A stretch of 64,000 nucleotides of DNA from Diadema setosum (Eukaryota; Echinodermata; Echinoidea; Diadematoida; Diadematidae), in NCBI RefSeq assembly GCF_964275005.1, contig NC_092704.1, positions 6,406,048 to 6,470,047 of the forward strand. Direction: 5' to 3'. Shown here in pieces: positions 11,839 to 26,800 of the stretch (positions within the stretch are counted from its first letter, which is position 1; every line of letters begins with the position of its first letter). The notes beneath the pieces were generated by a model, which did no database searches, was not told where the DNA came from, and was given only the letters and a program-made list of their open reading frames with translations. A program made the translations under genes and the position numbers.

Positions 11839-14800
11839 GTATTCCATTACATATCTTGACGTAATCTGTCAGCGCCAATAGGAGTTATGACAGTCGAGTT
11901 CAGTCCGATGCATTGTGTTTTACGTTAGCAAAATCAAGAAACCAACACTGCACCTATAACTGCATAATGCATGGTAATGCAGTATTGCTAAGCTAGCGCT
12001 AGCTCGACCAGACGCCGTGCGAAGTTGTGTACAGCGATAGGGTTGTGTCTAATTTGTAGGTTGATGAATAGCCCGACCAGACGCTGTGCGAAGCTATTTA
12101 TACAACGACTGGCTGGCTGTGTATAGTTCGTTGATGAAATGTTTCTGTAGGAAAAAAATCAATGTAAATTTTGATAGGCCTACTTTCTTTATCAACTAAA
12201 ATTACGAAGTCATCTTTGTGAGTCACTTCAAACAACTGGTGCCGGCGGCACTGGTGCTGCGTTTTGCTTTTTATGAGATTTAAAACACAATCAATGGAAT
12301 ATGTGAGAGTTGATGTCAGTCAGTAGTGTCAGTGCTATCACACTATGTCAAAATTAGTATTCGTAATATTAAATCCCCGTTTTCAGAGAGCTTTTTTAAT
12401 TGAATTACTACAAAAAGGTCCGGGCAATTTTTTTAAAATCCTTCCTGTTAAAACAGCTCCACAAAATGTTGCTCGGATGTTGTCGTGGTAACTTTTGCAA
12501 AAAATTCTACCCTTACCAGCTAAGCTACTTTGTATCCTGACATTACCCCAACATTTAATACCCTGACAAGCAAAGCTCATGTGGTAACATTCCGCTTCAG
12601 TTCATTTGCATCTCGAGGCTGGGACCATTGCCATTATAAAGATGAGAGCATTTAACAAATAAATTTTGATAACCTTTTCATTTCAATTCTGGTTTGATGA
12701 AACTATGACGTTCCTATTTGTCAGATTTTTGCTACACAATCATGCAAATATGTGTGGAATATATCACATCAAGTGAGAAGGTGGTTACCCTAAACAGAGA
12801 GAGAGAAGGAGTAATGCTTTTGAATTTGACTTTGCTTCTGATTTCTTAATGCAATGCAATAACTAGAACTTTGAATTCAATTTAGTAATTAAATTTTTGA
12901 ATAAAATGCAGTGACTGAAATTTTGAATGCAAGTTAGTTGCCGAAATTTTGTATGCAGTTCAATGACTGTTATTTCGAATATCATGTACCGGTACTGAGT
13001 GAAATTTAATGTAAATGTTAACATGATGCATTGTATTTTCCATCATTCATATGTTAATGCATTACTTTGTAGGGCTTGGAGTATGTGTTTGGAATCGTGG
13101 GCTATCCAGTCATAGAGGTTGGTGTGGCGATGCAGGTTGCAGGACTGAAGTTCATCGCTATGAGGAATGAGCAGGCAGTAAGTTAGGATCATTTTGTGTC
13201 AAGTGGGAGGCATTTGAATTTATGTGTGTATGTAGTCTAAAGTAAACAGTAGCAAAAATAAAACAAACTATTAAAAAAAAAAAAGCTGAAACTTATCCAG
13301 TAGTGGTGAGCCAGTGGGGTATATTAGAGTAAAAAAAAAAAAAAAAAAAAAAAGCATCTGAGCTTTTAATCTCAGCAGAATCTTTGTCAGAGGCAAAATG
13401 ATGAACATACAGCAATGCTGCACACTAGCACTGGTCCGACAGTCCCTGACCAGTAAAAATCACTGTTGGACCAGTAAATTTTTCAGGAATGGACCAGTAA
13501 AGAATGAAAAAAATTGGGTTCCTACTGGTCCGAGATTCAGGTCAGACCAGTAGAAAAAAAAATGGGTCAGTGTGCAGCCCTGCATACAGTACAGGGTAAG
13601 CAGACACATACATTAGTATATGGACTACACACAGCACGCACTGTCTGGGAGGGGCTAGTGACATAATGAAACAATAGCAGTAGGTTTATATAGGTGTCAA
13701 AGGCAGAGAGCTAAATGGGTAAGGGGGGGGGGGGGATTAAGGCAAAGGGGTTAGTGAACAAAAGGGAGAGGTACTAGGACCAGTGATGATTGCACCCATC
13801 ATTGAAGGCAACCCTGAGGACAACCCGTGAGGGAAAAGATGAATAGGGAGGCAACATCAAACAAGATCAGGAACAACACAAAGGTGAAGGCTAAAAAAAA
13901 GGGTGAATAACAACAGCATGAGTGAAGGGGAAGGGGGTGGGGTTCAAGCATGTGTGAAGTATACACATTACAGCAGTTTTCATGATGACAGCTTGACCCT
14001 TCTCCTGTGTACTAGATTTGAATGAATAGATCTCTGAAGTTCAGTTGAATTTTGACAAAGTGTCAATGGGAGTAATCCAGAAAATAGACAAGTTTTTAAG
14101 GTACAGTTTACCTTTGGGAGCAGTAATTTTAAAATTTTTGGGATTATCACATGTATGTGTAGGTAGCTGTATCACAAAACATCCTATCATATAAAAATTT
14201 TGCAATAAAACCTAAAATATAGGGAAATATCACAGTATTTCTCATTAAACCATAACTGTAGACGGTTTAGTCTAGAAACTATTATAACTATTGTTCTTAA
14301 TCTTATTTTGTATATTCAACAATGATTAACATTAATTATGCTGATTCAAATTCTTACATTGGTTGTTTCTATCCCTAACGCACATTTTAGAACTATTTTG
14401 AAGCACTAAAGCTGGGTTTTTGTTTCATCTGCAAATGGTAAATAATGCCTTTAAGTTTCATCAAGCATTTTGTTATGGGAACTGAGTGTGTAGTGCATTA
14501 TCTCTTTGGGTAAATTGCCACATTTTGTAGGCAACAGGCTATTAACTGAGTAAGATGCATTTGTAAACAAAGATGCCATGCCCTGAGAAGCTGTAGGTCT
14601 CGGTGAAATTACAGTATTTTATTGATTCTGAGGTAGCAGAAATAGCAAGGTGCTATTTTGGAATCCACAATATCGTTAGTGGTTCAAAACAGTTTATGAT
14701 ATATAAATTGTTACAATGTATATCCCTCCAATGAATCTTGAAGGAAATAGTAAAATTGTTAGAATGAAAATTTTTTATATATTTCTCTGCAGATAAACAG

Positions 14801-17800
14801 TGTATTGGATGGATATGAATTTACATTGTAAGGCTGATGCTGATGGCACTTTACAAATGCTTTCGATGTGAAGACGTTCATCAATCACATAATATGTTTG
14901 ATGAAATTCATGGTATAGTGTCATAACAGTACATCACATTTTCTCCATTGGCATTTTGCTTTCAACAACATCAGCATAGAATAGCAATGTTTTGTTTGGT
15001 CACATGATGTTATGTAGACGAATCATTAAACAAGATTGTATTAATGAGGGTTATGATGCGTATTATTACCATGGTATCTCTTTCTGTCTTTCAGGCATGC
15101 TATGCTGCTCAGGCTGTTGGGTATTTGACTGGAAAGTAAGTGTAACACTGACAGCAGTTAGCTTCATTTTCCCCTTAAGGAGGAATGCTTAGCAAAACAA
15201 CAACTACTACATCATTACAAGGATATCAAACACAAAAGAGAACAGTGATTGCTTTTTCAAATTAGTGTATTTTAGGCCAGTGTTAGTTATTCTCTCCAAG
15301 CAACAACAACAACAACAAATGTAGAATTATAAAATCATGATGATTTTTTTTTTTTATTTCATAGAATTATTAGGGTTTTTTTTTTTTTTGTGCAATCACA
15401 TTTTCATCTTCAGAGGACTAACTGATGGGCAAATTGTATTCTTGTAAATTCTTGTAAACTTTGCTACGCAAACTTTACAGGCCTGAAGTACAGTTATACC
15501 AGGGAGGTGGATGTCTCTTTTCCACCTCCCTGGTTATACCAAATGTCAACTGGATGTTTGTCATCATGAATGGATATTAATATTCTAACTTTCATAAAAG
15601 TTGATCTTCCGATTTTTATGCAACCAGTATTTAACCATAGTGTTTCTTACTTATTTTAATCCTGCCAAAACCACTGAGTTTATGTGGAAAATGTCTTCTT
15701 TGTGTGTGTGTGTGTTTTCAACTTATTGAGGACAAGTCCCGAGTATACTTGGGCAATTGTCTGTGTAAAATTAATGTTGTAGCAAAATCAGTCCGTCCTC
15801 AATGGGTTAAACTTAGACCCAACATTGAAAGTGAATTTTCAGCAATCAGCCACAATGGAATATCTGGCTGTATTCATATTTACAAAGTGTTTTGTATTTT
15901 AATTGTGTGATCATTTTTTTCTCTCTCTCTTCAGCTGTCAGTTGTTTGAAATTAACTGCTTATTTTGTTTGCTGCCCTCTGCAGGCCAGGAGTGGTGCTG
16001 GTGGTGTCGGGGCCTGGCCTTCTCCATACTCTAGGTGGTCTTGCTAATGCAACCATTAATGCGTGGTAAGGTCCATGCAAATTTGACGAGGTCTACTTGC
16101 ACTTTTATAAAGTCTATATTACATTCTCATCTTACGTAGCCCCAACCCTCCCAATATCTGCATTTTACCAGGTATGCTGCCTGTTGTGGTTTCTGCCTGT
16201 TGTTCTGGTTATTTGGTTTCTGCTCAATGGATCAATGTGTCTCTCTTTATCTACTGCAATAAACAAACAAAGAAAAATGCCATGTATATTTCATATTGAA
16301 AAAAATATATATTTTATTTGCTTGGATAATTAAGTGGGAGGGGGTAGCATCATAGTAGTTTTTACTTGTTTATCAACTCTCTTGGCTTACCACATACATG
16401 TAGGCCTACAAAATATGTTTTGCAAGCAATTTATTACAAATGTTGACTTGTAAGAAAATAATGCACAAGATTGAATTTGAGATTGAGAACCATTGCGATG
16501 CAATGCGAAATGAGTATGATCCCTTTCCAAGAAGCAAATTTTGCAATTTTTGACCTTGCACATTGCATGTTTGTGTTACAAAGGAAATATTTCAGCTTTT
16601 CTTTCATGTTGCGAATGTTGGTCAACTCAGGAAATTTACTGAAAAAATATAAACATTGCCAGTACAAACAATTTCTGACTTTTCTCTGGGCTGTTTATTC
16701 TGGGGCCACTTATGTCAACATTTTGTGTCAAGCAGTTCTTGTTCTGTTGATGTCCCTTCCCAGGCCCCTTCTGGTCATCGGAGGATCCAGTGATGAGGAC
16801 CAAGAAGGGATGGGGGCATTCCAGGAATGGCCACAGGTAAAGATGCACACAAGGTTCCATGTGATTTTTTAGATGTGTTTGGGATTTTTCAGACCCAAAT
16901 GAAATTGAAGATGACTGATAGCTTAAGCAGTCAGTTTATCACTGTGCTTTATACTGAAGCAGATTTGGAGTCTTCTGATTTACAATTGTTTTCTCAATAG
17001 GAAGGAGCTCTTCAACTTTCTTTGCTTGCTGTCACATCTGTCTAACCATCTGTCTAATCATCTATTGTGTATTTATTAACTCCCATATGACAAAAATTAC
17101 ACCTACACATATTCGTTCTGAATACCTTCCATTGAAAAACATCATTTTTTTTTTTCTTAGTTGTCAGCAAATTTCAGATCCTGGTATTCTTAGAATGTTT
17201 TACATCTGATATTCATGCATGCTTTGCATTTGTTCCAGCAGGGCAGTACCGGTATTAACCTTTTGAAAGCAAAATGTCATGGTGTGTACACTGACCATTT
17301 CCCTCGCTTGCCAGATGTAGGGAGGAGGTATGGTGAATACGTCATCCTGCCATTTCCATATTAGGAGGCTAGCTGGTTTAAGCACCCTGTCTACCTACTT
17401 TCAGTTCTGTTTTTTGTTTTTTGTCTTTTTTTTTTTGGGGGGGGGGGAGCAGTGGTCTGAAATCTTTTTGAATGCAATTACATGGTTATGGACAGACATG
17501 GAAGCCTTGTAGCTTGTCAGATGGTTAGTGGACATGCACATCATGAAGAAACTATACTTCAATTTGACATGAGAAATGAGATTGTATTCAGGTAAGTAGT
17601 ACAACTATTCTGCAATCAGGCAGATATGAAAGATGTGAAAGATGTGTGACATCTAAGTGTATGCATACATATCAAAGATTCTCCTGCCCACATTATGTCA
17701 ATTTTTGTCCCTTCTGCAGGTTGAGAGTGCCAGACTCTACACCAAGTTCTCGGCCCGCCCACCAACCATACAGCATATACCATTCTTTGTTGAAAAGGTA

Positions 17801-20800
17801 TTATGATAGTAGAAATGCTATCATCCCCAGTTGTGGTAATTATGGTGACGTGATAATGGTAGTAATGATAACAGCAACATGTGCAATGTACATGTAAAGT
17901 AATAACCTTAATCAAAAAATCACTACAGTTCTTAGCACAGAGTCTTCACTAATTATCTGCAGGACACATGTCAACCACTACTATTACATTTTATTCGATG
18001 GTTGACACACCGCAAAAACTGTGTCTGGCAGAAAATGAAAGGCAAGACAAATGAATATCAGAAAGAATGATGATATTTCTTTGTCTATTTGTAGAAAAAC
18101 AAAGTGATATGATAATCATGTTATGCACAGATGTAATGTGATAGAGATATGTGATGGAGTATGCTTATATTCTTATTATGATATGTAGGTACTGCTGGTA
18201 TATATGGGCATCTTTTAACCCTTTGAGGATGAGTCCTGAGTATACTCGGGCAAGTGTCTATGGGAAATACGTGTTGTAGCGAGTTAAGTCTGTCCGTAAC
18301 GGGTTAATATGCAAGTTTGTAGTATGAATCAAGTATGTATGATTGCACTGTATTTCTGTGCAGCTAGGTGATGAATTAGATAATTTCTTTCCCACATATA
18401 CAAGGCGGTGCGTATCAGCACCCATGGACGACCTGGGGCATGCTATCTGGACATTGCCGGAGACTTGGTCAATACTACAGTGGACGAGAGCTCAGTGAGG
18501 TAAAACTGTCTTCTTGATTTTTTATTTTTGATATATTGATTATATTTTTATACTGAATGCTTTATATAAGGAAACAACTATAGGACTGATGGCTTTAAGT
18601 CACCTCCAAAAGACTAGGTAATAAGGATAAAGTGTCTTTGCCTGGGAGCACAACATTTTCAGCCAGGGGACTTGAACCAGTGACCTTGTGATTGATAAGT
18701 CTGCAGTCATAACCACTGATCCACAACAGTTCCTCTTCCATACTACTAGTGTTACCCAGTAAAACCTTCCCTTCTCTTTACTCTGCAGGTTTATGGATAG
18801 AGATGTTCCTCCGTACAGATACATACAATATTTTTAGTTCCAACAGTGAATTAGCGAAAAAATTGTGGGAGAATATCTGCATTTACAGTAACACAGTAAC
18901 ACAAAACATGAAAAAATCTCTCCTTTTTGTTTTCAGTATATCAACTTTAATACATAATATGTCAGCTAAAGCAAGGGTTACTGATTTGATGTCAAAAGAG
19001 TTTCTTTCACTGCAATTATCTCCTTGGTATAATTCCACTCTCTGAACTCTTCACACAGTCACATAGACAAACACAATACAGCACGAGTCACACAGTATAC
19101 ATCTTGTGATAAACCAACATAATTTATTTCTTGTTCAGTCTAGAGTAAATTGTATTCAGCTACATGTAAATTTCGAGGCAGATTCATCTATATTCTCTCA
19201 CTTTTTAATCTGTGAGAAAGGGTATGTGAATGTGATTGCTTTTAAAAGTTAAGAATGTTTAAAACAGTCAAAAACTTCAACAATAGATTTAATGTCTACA
19301 TCTCTACAAAGTTGTATCCTTGAGAAGCCCTGAAAAAAAAAAAGATAAGTGAATAAGATAGTTTGAGTATGCCAAGAATATGTCCTATACTGTCGAAAAC
19401 GGGATGAAGCTGGATCATAGGTCCTACCACTGGTCTCATGGCCTCTGTTGTGATGACTTGTCTAGTGGAATTGCATTGTGAAAGTAAGGTCAAAGCATGA
19501 ATATGCCCCTTATAAATTTTCAGCAAGTACGTAGTATGTTATCATTCCTTCTTTTTTCATCGGTGGAACAAAATTTGTGTCTCTAAAACAGGAGTGTCAA
19601 TTACACATGGAGAGGGTTAAATTGCAAATATGGTATACAAGTGGGATTGATTGGTTTTGCTATTAAACTCCTTATTTTTGGAAGAGAGCCCTTGTATATA
19701 ACATTTGATACCAGAGTACAATGCATGAGTAAGGAAATTTTGCTAATTTTAGTACCATATAGATACATTGATCTATGAATTAAGAATATCTGACCACATC
19801 ACAATTTCAAATCTTTTTTATTGTTTAATGTTAGATGTAAGAAGTTAATATTTGAACCAACAATTAAAACTAGGAAGGCCAAAAAATGAGTTGAACATGC
19901 AAAAGCAAGACCTACAGAGAACATTTTTGTTGCTGTATACTGTAGTGAATTCTTGATCGAAGCTTTTAAATCATGCAACATAGTTCGACCAACTATACAG
20001 TGTATCTATTTGCCTGAAGAATGTCTTCTGCACATCTTGAACTTGTTCAAAATTGATGTTCTTATTGTTCATTTTGTTCATTTTTGCCACAGATTCTTCC
20101 CCAAAGTAGGTCCTCCACCCAAGATGTTAGCAGAAGCATCTCAGGTTCAAAAGGCCCTGGACGTTCTTTCCCATGCTGAACGTCCACTTGTTATTGTTGG
20201 AAAAGGTATTTATGTCTTTTGATTATAGATTAAATGATGAAACTCATAAAATCAAATAAACTGAGCAATTCGTAATGAAGGAAAATTAAATGACATCAAG
20301 TCAGAAAATAACCTGAACACGTTCGCGTAATATACCCAATTCCTATATTCTTGTTTCCAACAGGGTGCTACATTTATGTTTACCAGCACATTTATTAGAG
20401 TTCTATGTTTGTGTGTCCTCGTAATCAAAACACAGACATTGCCTGTGAGTAGTAATCCTGGTGGACTGTGTGGGCAATACCCAAGCACTCCAGTGTTATA
20501 ACACTTGTGTGCTCATTTTGTGGGAGCCTTATGCAGGAGTCAGCTTCTCCAGTTCTTATCTCTTATTCTTATTCTTGAATTTCCAGGAGCTGCCTATGCC
20601 CACGCAGAGAAAGAAGTGCGCCAGTTCCTGGAATTGACCGGTCTCCCATTCCTCCCCACCCCAATGGGAAAGGGGGTGATGCCCGATGACCATCCTCAGT
20701 GTGTCATTGCTGCCCGATCAAGGTAGGTTTGGAATTCATGGTTCCTATATAACCTGTCATGCATCAATACAGTTGGCTGTCATTATCCACACATTAACCC

Positions 20801-23800
20801 TTACTGTGATTTGTTCATTGATTGGCATGCACACTGGAGTGCTTTCTTTGCCACTTGGTGTAGATGTCTAGAAACTGTTATGTCAATGAGTAAAGAGTGC
20901 CTCTAGTCCCTATTTTGTGTTATCAATGACCTTCCTGTTGGACTGAAGTACACTGCCACACCTGAGTGGGCTTGCTAACTATACAACAAGGTCAAGGGTT
21001 GGATGGATTACTGACTGTTGATCAAAAAGCTTGGCAAGTTAAAGGTGCACGGTCCCGGTGTTTTAGTCAAATGCCGCCGTACGCGGGCGCACGGCGCAAG
21101 TTTCCTATAGAGACCTACGCTATCGACTCCTCTTTAGTGCTTACGCTTTGACCCACTTCCCCGAGTCCGAAGAAGTCCGATTCACTGTACAGTAGTCAGT
21201 GGTCGGATCACAGTTCGGCTCATGATTCGGCTGAGGGGGATGACAGTTTTAGCAAACTTCTTTTGTGATGTCATAATAACAAGCACATATGCACGCACCC
21301 TGGCATTACTACAGACTGCGCGATGCGCAGAGAAGACAACGAAGGCAACATTATTTAGCAACAGCTACGCACTTTACTCTTGATGACAGCTCAACTTCGG
21401 TAATCTTCGTATCAATGCTAACGGTGATCGGCAGTATCATCAACAGCGCCCTCTACACTACCGAGACTATGCCCCTTTAAGTGGAGTCTCTGGACCACAT
21501 AATAGGGTCAATAGCATTTTGATAGTCCCCTAAAGCAAAAAAGAAGAAAAAAGGAAACAAAAAGGAAACAAAACGAAACTTGACTGTTACGTACTGCACT
21601 CTCAGATGCTGCCATGCTACAGTCCAACATGAAGACCATTTTGATGCAGCAGGGATTAAGATGATTGAATTGAATAATCCCTATTCACTAAAAAAAAAGT
21701 TACAGGACACCCATGTTGAGAGTGAGAGAAAGTAAAATTTTGCAATATACTGATAAGGAAATGAACTTCAGTGAGGGATAAAGATGAAAACGTGACAGCA
21801 AGTGGCATGCCTGCACATAAGCCAGCCCACTCATACAAACAATGTACCTCAACCCAACAGGAATGCCATGGTAATATCTACAGCACGTTTGTTTATGCAA
21901 ATAGTTTCTTGAAGTCTGTGCCAATTCGCAAAGGAAACACTATGATGGACATGCCAATCAGTACATAAAGTACATTAAGGGTTAAATGAATGCTCTGTGA
22001 ACATTGTGCAAGTACACTTACAATCAGTCTTATTCATGTTTATCTCAGTCAAGTCCTTCTTCTCTTGGATGACACAGTGTACCTGGTTGAAACCACTGGC
22101 TGACTGTACCCAGTCACCATCCATGGTGGACCTGAATGGGTTGGCATCCACTCTCCATTTTTTTCCCAGTTGAGAGTGTATGGGAATGATCCCTTCAGCA
22201 CATTTGCACCTTACTCTCAAAAAAACATGAACTTGGGAGTGCATTCATTCACCATTTTTTTCCCCCCTGCCAGTTGAATTTGTATGGGGTAGACCACTTC
22301 AGCATGCACCATACTCTTGGCAAGATATGAAGTTTGGTCTGTAAGGGGTACAACTCCTCCCACATGCACAGGACTACTCCCCCCCCCCCCCCCCCCCTTT
22401 TTGCCCCATCCTACTGAGAGTCTTGTCACATGACAGAGGATGCAGCATGGAAACACATAGCAGTGCTCAACCAGTATCACACAATCTATTAAATGCTAGC
22501 TTTGCTCTGTGATTCCAAAACCCTCCACTGCATTCAACATGCAATTGTTTCTGAGTGGTTTTGTCAAGATCCTGCCATCATGTGATTATATTAAATATGT
22601 ATAACAGTGGAACCTCCATATTATGAAGAGGTTGGATATATAGCAAAACCCTCTTACAGCAGCATGATTTTGCACATCCCAACTCTTTATATTTCTTTGT
22701 TTTTGTGCCCTGATATAGTGAGGAACCTGTCAAGGTAATTGTCATGGTTTTTAGGTCTTTGTTACAGCAAGGTTCTGCTCTATTTTGATGTTTTGTGTGT
22801 AGTTAAGAAATGAAAGATCAATCTTCAAAGAATTCTCTTGGATCTATGGAGCTTTGACTTTGATCTGTCATTGAAATTGGTTTATATGATGGGATTCCTT
22901 AAAGTGATGGATTTAAAAAGAGATTAGGACACAAATCAAGATTAATGTTGCCTCTGTACAAAGATCATGCTGAGATGACCAAAGAAGAGTAAAAAGGTGT
23001 GATCTTAGGAGACCTATAAAATCATTATGCAGTTGTATTTGTCTAGTGTGCGTCCAGAGGTGCATTGTAGTTGAATCTTGTTTTGATGAACTATATTGTC
23101 TCCCGAACATAGATTAATGCATACTGTCACTCTTAAATACACACCCCTTTCATCTCTTTGAATGTAGAGGAACCTTGTTATTTAAGACTTACAAATGATG
23201 ACAATTTCCTTGTTTCTCACTATATCAATGTACAGAACCAAAGAAATATAAAGAGTTGGGACCTACAAAATCACCATGTTATAAGAGGGTTTCCTAATAT
23301 CTGATCTCTTTACGATCTTTAAGTTCCACTGTAGTTGAAGAAGACAAGCTTAGATTTTGTATCAAACTAAGTGGTAGTGAAAAATGGTGCATGCAGAGGA
23401 GTTTGGGGTAGGGTGGAATTCATAAAGTGGCAAGTAGATAAGCATGATATTCATTCCCAAAGTTCTGAAGAAACATTGGGATTGACAAGCATGGTGCGGT
23501 TTAGTTTCTTCCGGACATTTCTGCATCGCTCATTGATTGCGTTTTTCACACATCGTGTCAGCACTCTGTCAGAAGCGCTGTTTGGAAATATTTTCTTTAC
23601 CTCGGCTATAATCATGTCAATGGCATCAGGATTGAGCTGCTTGAATATCCGTCCGTTCGATCGCATGCCGCCACCGCGCGTGTTTCCTTCGATCATCTCC
23701 TTCACCGTGAAGCACTTGTTTGCAAGGCGGTATGCAAAGCTCGAAGCATTATTTGCTTTGTAGACAATATCTTCAAACTCGCTGACCGTCATCACCACCT

Positions 23801-26800
23801 TGAAGTGGGGCGTACCGAGTTCTATGGTTTTGTTTTGTGTCGCATGCGCAAGAGCATCCGTCAAGTAGGACTGATTAGACATTGGCGCAGCAAAAGATGT
23901 GTACTTGGCGCTGCTGACCCCTTCCTCGTCACCCGAAGCAATCTCGGACACTCTACTGACTTCACAAGTGCTTGACTCTCCGTCCATGTTCTCATCAGAT
24001 GAATCAGACCAGCAAGGCTCTGCTTTCACAGTCACTATTTCCCCATTCTCTGTTTCCACCATCTCCCCTTGTACTTCGGATGGGGCAGTGGCGGCAGCCT
24101 CGCCCTTTCCCACAGCTTTTGCGGGGACCAACGTGGAACTCTCTGCAAATTCTTCCCAACCTGAATTGCTTGGGATGCTGTTAGTGAGGAGAGTCATCTT
24201 GGCATCAAGCTGCTTCTGGTGTTTTTTGATGTTTGCTAGCTCCAGCCCTTGTTTCACTACCTCGCTTCTTATGTCTTTCACGGTCGCGAGGATTTCGTGC
24301 AGAAGTGTATCGTTTTCCTGTGGTCACAACAAAAGCAAAGGAAAACAAAACAAGGGAGGGAAAATCAAATTGTAGAGATTAGCTGCTGAAAGAAACAACT
24401 AGTATTGTTGTTGTTGTTGTTATATTTGGTCATTAACCCTTTGTGTGCTTTGAGAACCAATTGGCACAGAAAACCCCACAGCATTATATTATACACACTG
24501 TCCAAAGCCCCAGCTGGCACAGAAAGGGTTGATATTGATATAGATGTTATTCATCTTGAATATGCTAACCTTCATTTTGTGAGGTTTGCCTTCCAAGTCA
24601 CTGGCTTGTTTGCAGAAATCAATGCTGTCAAACATGGCTTTCACACATCAGACTTGATCAAGAAGGAATAATTTCAGATCGACCACAGGGAAAAGAGACT
24701 ACCAGCAGTAGCTGAAACAGTAACTCTCTCAAGTTTCTTTCATCTTTTTAAAAACATCTCAATAAAGCATGGATAAACCAAATGGTTACTCAATGCAGCA
24801 GATACTTCATTGAAAGCCCACTATCCATTTAATTATAACTTAAAGGATGTTTTTCACAAATGCACAGGTAGGACTTGCTTACGGCTCCATATGTACATAC
24901 TACTGAGTCAGGTGGCTGTACTTCGTCTAAAATTCAACAATCTACAACTTGAACATTCACAATTAACCCGTTAAGGACGAACTGATTTTGCTACAACATG
25001 CATTTGTATACTTGGGACTCATCCTCAATGGATCAAGCAACTTTGGTGTATTGCATATTCTTCAAAGGATTATACATATATGTGTCTAGATTGTGTGTAA
25101 GGAAAACTGATTTCATATTTTGGAATATACATGGATAGAATACATGTATTTTTACTCTATTTTTGAGTAACCATCTGCATATAAAAGTAGAGCAGAACGA
25201 TTAAATACGAATAGAAAAAAAAAAATGTCTTCCTATATTGACGGGATGTCAACTAGTTCGAGTAGCCTTGCAGTAATGAGGTTAAAGTTCAATGATTGTA
25301 ATATTACCTCATTGGTATGGCTAGCTTCATCTACTTCCGAGTGTGGGCGTTTGTTGGATTTCTTCTGTGAGGAATAAGAGTGACAAATCATAATAGTAAT
25401 CATACAAAGAAGCCTTGCTTCACATCTTAGTCAACAAGACTGTCCATTGGGTGAATCTGTTGATATCATTGCATGTACATGTTTTGTTTTTCTATTACAT
25501 TTTTAGCTAGGAAAACATAAAGAGAGAGCAATCTTCCGAAGGACATGAAATTTAAACAAGTTTAGAACTTGTTCATCTTATTCAACTTATGCAAACTATC
25601 ATAATTGATAAAGCTGCATGATTCAGAAATTCTGTTATCTGCATCCAAAAAGTATGGGTCAACCAACCAACATTTTGAAGGAAACAATTATTGCAAACCA
25701 TCAGGGTTTTAAGTTTGTTTCATGACACTGAAAAAAAAAACCCACCCAGTTTCAGCAGAAAAACTTTCAAAAGAGTAGTACTGAGTAAATTCTTGTGTCA
25801 TTGCCTGAAACACCAGGGGTGAAAGGCGAAGAAGATATTTGTTACAAAATAATCGTATGTAATATCAACAGATGCTTGGAAACAACATGTCGATCAGAGT
25901 GAAGATAAGCTAACATAGTGATGCTGACAATTTCAGCTTTTACTGCAGAATGTGACCATCATCATTTTGAAAGTAGATGGTGACTTCATGGCAAAAGTAC
26001 ATCATAAGTCTCTGGACCTTTACTTGTTTGCAAGTTCCTACATAGGCTCTTGTCCTGGTCAATATTCTACAACTGTTGTGCTGTACATTGGCTCCTGTCC
26101 AGATCAATATTCTATGACTGTACCCCTTTATATACATTGTAAGGCTCTTATCCTGGTCACTATTTTATGACTGTCACCCTGTGCATAGGCTCGGAATATA
26201 GGCTCTTGTCCTGGTCAATATTCTATGACTATAAACCTGTACATAGGCTCCTATCTAGATTAATATCCTATGACTGTCCCCCTTTACAAAACCTATCCTT
26301 GTCAATTTTTATGACTATTGCCCTATATACAACAAGCCCAGTACATAGGCCCCTGTCCTGGTCCCCTTTACACAAGGCTCCTGTCCTGGTCAATGTTCTA
26401 TGACTGTCCCCCTGTACATATAGGCTCCTGTCTTGGTCAATATTCTATGACTGTTCCCCTGTTATAGACTCCTCTCTTGGTCAATATTCTATTACTGTCA
26501 GCCTGCACATAAACTGTTTTAAGTGGGATTTAGAATCTCAGCAATCTAATTGGTCCATTGTCATGCATTGATTTTTTTACTGATCCACACTCAGCCATGC
26601 ATCCCGTAAAATCTGAACGCATGGCTCAAGTCGTGCATAGTGTAGTAGGTGTACCGGATGCATGATGGGGAAAATGCTTGTATTTCATGAATTAATGGGC
26701 ATATTTTACAACACAAATGATGCACAGGCCTATTTCATGGATCAATGAAAATTGGATGCTCTCACATAACTTTTGAACAGTCTAAAACCCATGAACGCAG

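Noticed and set aside
18665-18730. tRNA gene
   Set aside because: A and B boxes are present but no full cloverleaf; the attached body marks a SINE.
23899-24375. 158-codon plus-strand frame
   Set aside because: Antisense shadow of the BEN exon with a Ser/Pro-rich, structureless translation.
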